From DASYHQ01 sp038223165 (GTDB lineage Bacteria; Planctomycetota; Phycisphaerae; Tepidisphaerales; Tepidisphaeraceae): a DNA stretch of 14,481 nt. Under the pieces are notes generated by a model. The model had not been told where the DNA came from, ran no database searches, and saw nothing but the letters and a program-made list of their open reading frames with translations. Made by a program: the position numbers and the translations under genes. The DNA lies in NCBI GenBank assembly GCA_038223165.1, contig JBBRHE010000079.1, positions 1-14,481 on the forward strand. Reading direction: 5' to 3'. Below, one piece after another: positions 13,994 to 14,481 of this stretch (positions within the stretch are counted from its first letter, which is position 1; each line of letters starts with the position of its first letter).

Positions 13994-14481
13994 CTACGCA
14001 GTCTGTCGACGTCGAGCGAGTAGCCCGAGTCCCGCCAGTGCAAGAACGGAAAGCGCGGCCGGTTCGGGCACCACCGCCGTGACGGTGAGAATTACGTCAT
14101 TTGAGATGAGCGAGAGCGCGGCATCGAACCCACCAATGGTGCCGGTCAGGTTCGCACCCAGGCTGCCGGTGGTGTTGAAGGAGTCGAACAGCGTGTACGT
14201 ACCGGCACCGAATCCGGCGAGGTTGTTGAAGGTGAAGTCGGAGAACTGCTGGCCGTTCAGTTGAAGCGTGCCGTTCGTCAAGACGATCTGGTCGCTGAAC
14301 CCAGGCGCGGTAGTCGCGAGATCGAACACGAATTTGGAACCTGAACTCAAAATCATCGTTCCATTAACGTGCCCGAAGGTGCTGGTCAACGTTCCTACGT
14401 CCGCCCCGGCGGTGTAGTTGTCCCCCGGGGACAGCGTGCCATTGTTTTGGATCGTAATGTTTGCATTTGTGCCACTTATTC
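13994..14481 (-). CDS. PEP-CTERM sorted protein, N-terminus beyond window
   Basis: The frame stays open to the right edge, so at least 162 residues of the C-terminal part are visible. It reads as a beta-rich passenger of the autotransporter-associated repeat type (ITIQNNGTLSPGDNYTAG, GTLTSTFG, SSGSKFVFDL, DQIVLTNGTLQLNG). It ends with a canonical PEP-CTERM tail: VPEPAALS, a hydrophobic stretch (VLALAGLGLLA) and RRR. The motif is recognised by exosortase, which anchors or releases the protein at the cell surface. The first in-window start-like codon (TTG 14389) is internal, not a real start. The ligand or function of the passenger is unknown. Confidence 0.9.
   Translation of the reverse strand, partial: ISGTNANITIQNNGTLSPGDNYTAGADVGTLTSTFGHVNGTMILSSGSKFVFDLATTAPGFSDQIVLTNGTLQLNGQQFSDFTFNNLAGFGAGTYTLFDSFNTTGSLGANLTGTIGGFDAALSLISNDVILTVTAVVPEPAALSVLALAGLGLLARRRQTA

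Noticed and set aside
1..14481. CRISPR arrays, tRNA or rRNA genes, insertion sequences
   Set aside because: Looked for on both strands; no spaced direct-repeat array, no cloverleaf, no transposase motif or terminal inverted repeats were found.

Overview
The window looks like a chromosomal segment of a GC-rich planctomycete, most likely class Phycisphaerae (inference). The reasons are a pseudopilin with both the N-terminal methylation motif and an H-X9-DG motif, a PEP-CTERM secreted protein, a very large secreted glycoside hydrolase, sparse Shine-Dalgarno use, and small orphan membrane proteins. No tRNA, rRNA, CRISPR array, transposase or phage gene was seen.

Layout. Positions 162-2748 (minus strand) hold two M16-family zinc peptidase subunits whose active-site motifs are split between the two proteins. 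From 2874 to 3945 there are two convergent small membrane proteins, one unrecognised and one that looks like a FUN14-domain protein. From 4097 to 5068 (minus) there are two tandem paralogues of an unrecognised family of about 135 residues; both appear to be leaderless, with a -10 box exactly 6 nt before the ATG. The next gene, ubiX (5215-5826, plus), has the same geometry. ubiX converges on ubiD (6419-7996, minus); together they would make prenylated FMN and use it for a decarboxylation, probably in quinone synthesis. Between them lie a 64-codon ORF that overlaps the ubiD stop codon (TGATG) and a 110-codon gene broken by one in-frame TAG, with operator-like repeats between the two. From 8155 to 9006 (plus) is a DUF1206 membrane protein followed by an elaborate terminator-like RNA structure. 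From 9343 to the right edge (minus) lies an extracellular-function block: a PEP-CTERM protein with a beta-rich passenger, a type II pseudopilin, an orphan pseudopilin 3' tail in the pseudopilin's own frame, and a 1165-residue secreted glycoside hydrolase with a C-terminal carbohydrate-binding module of the CBM9-like type.

How the genes fit together. UbiX and UbiD are a cofactor maker and its user. The two M16 subunits probably form one heterodimeric protease. The pseudopilin, hydrolase and PEP-CTERM protein suggest a polysaccharide-degrading or surface-attachment function. The most unusual parts are the leaderless tandem paralogues with an operator-like dyad, the small-gene cassette between ubiX and ubiD, and the relic pseudopilin tail. 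These are sequence-based observations; no database was searched.
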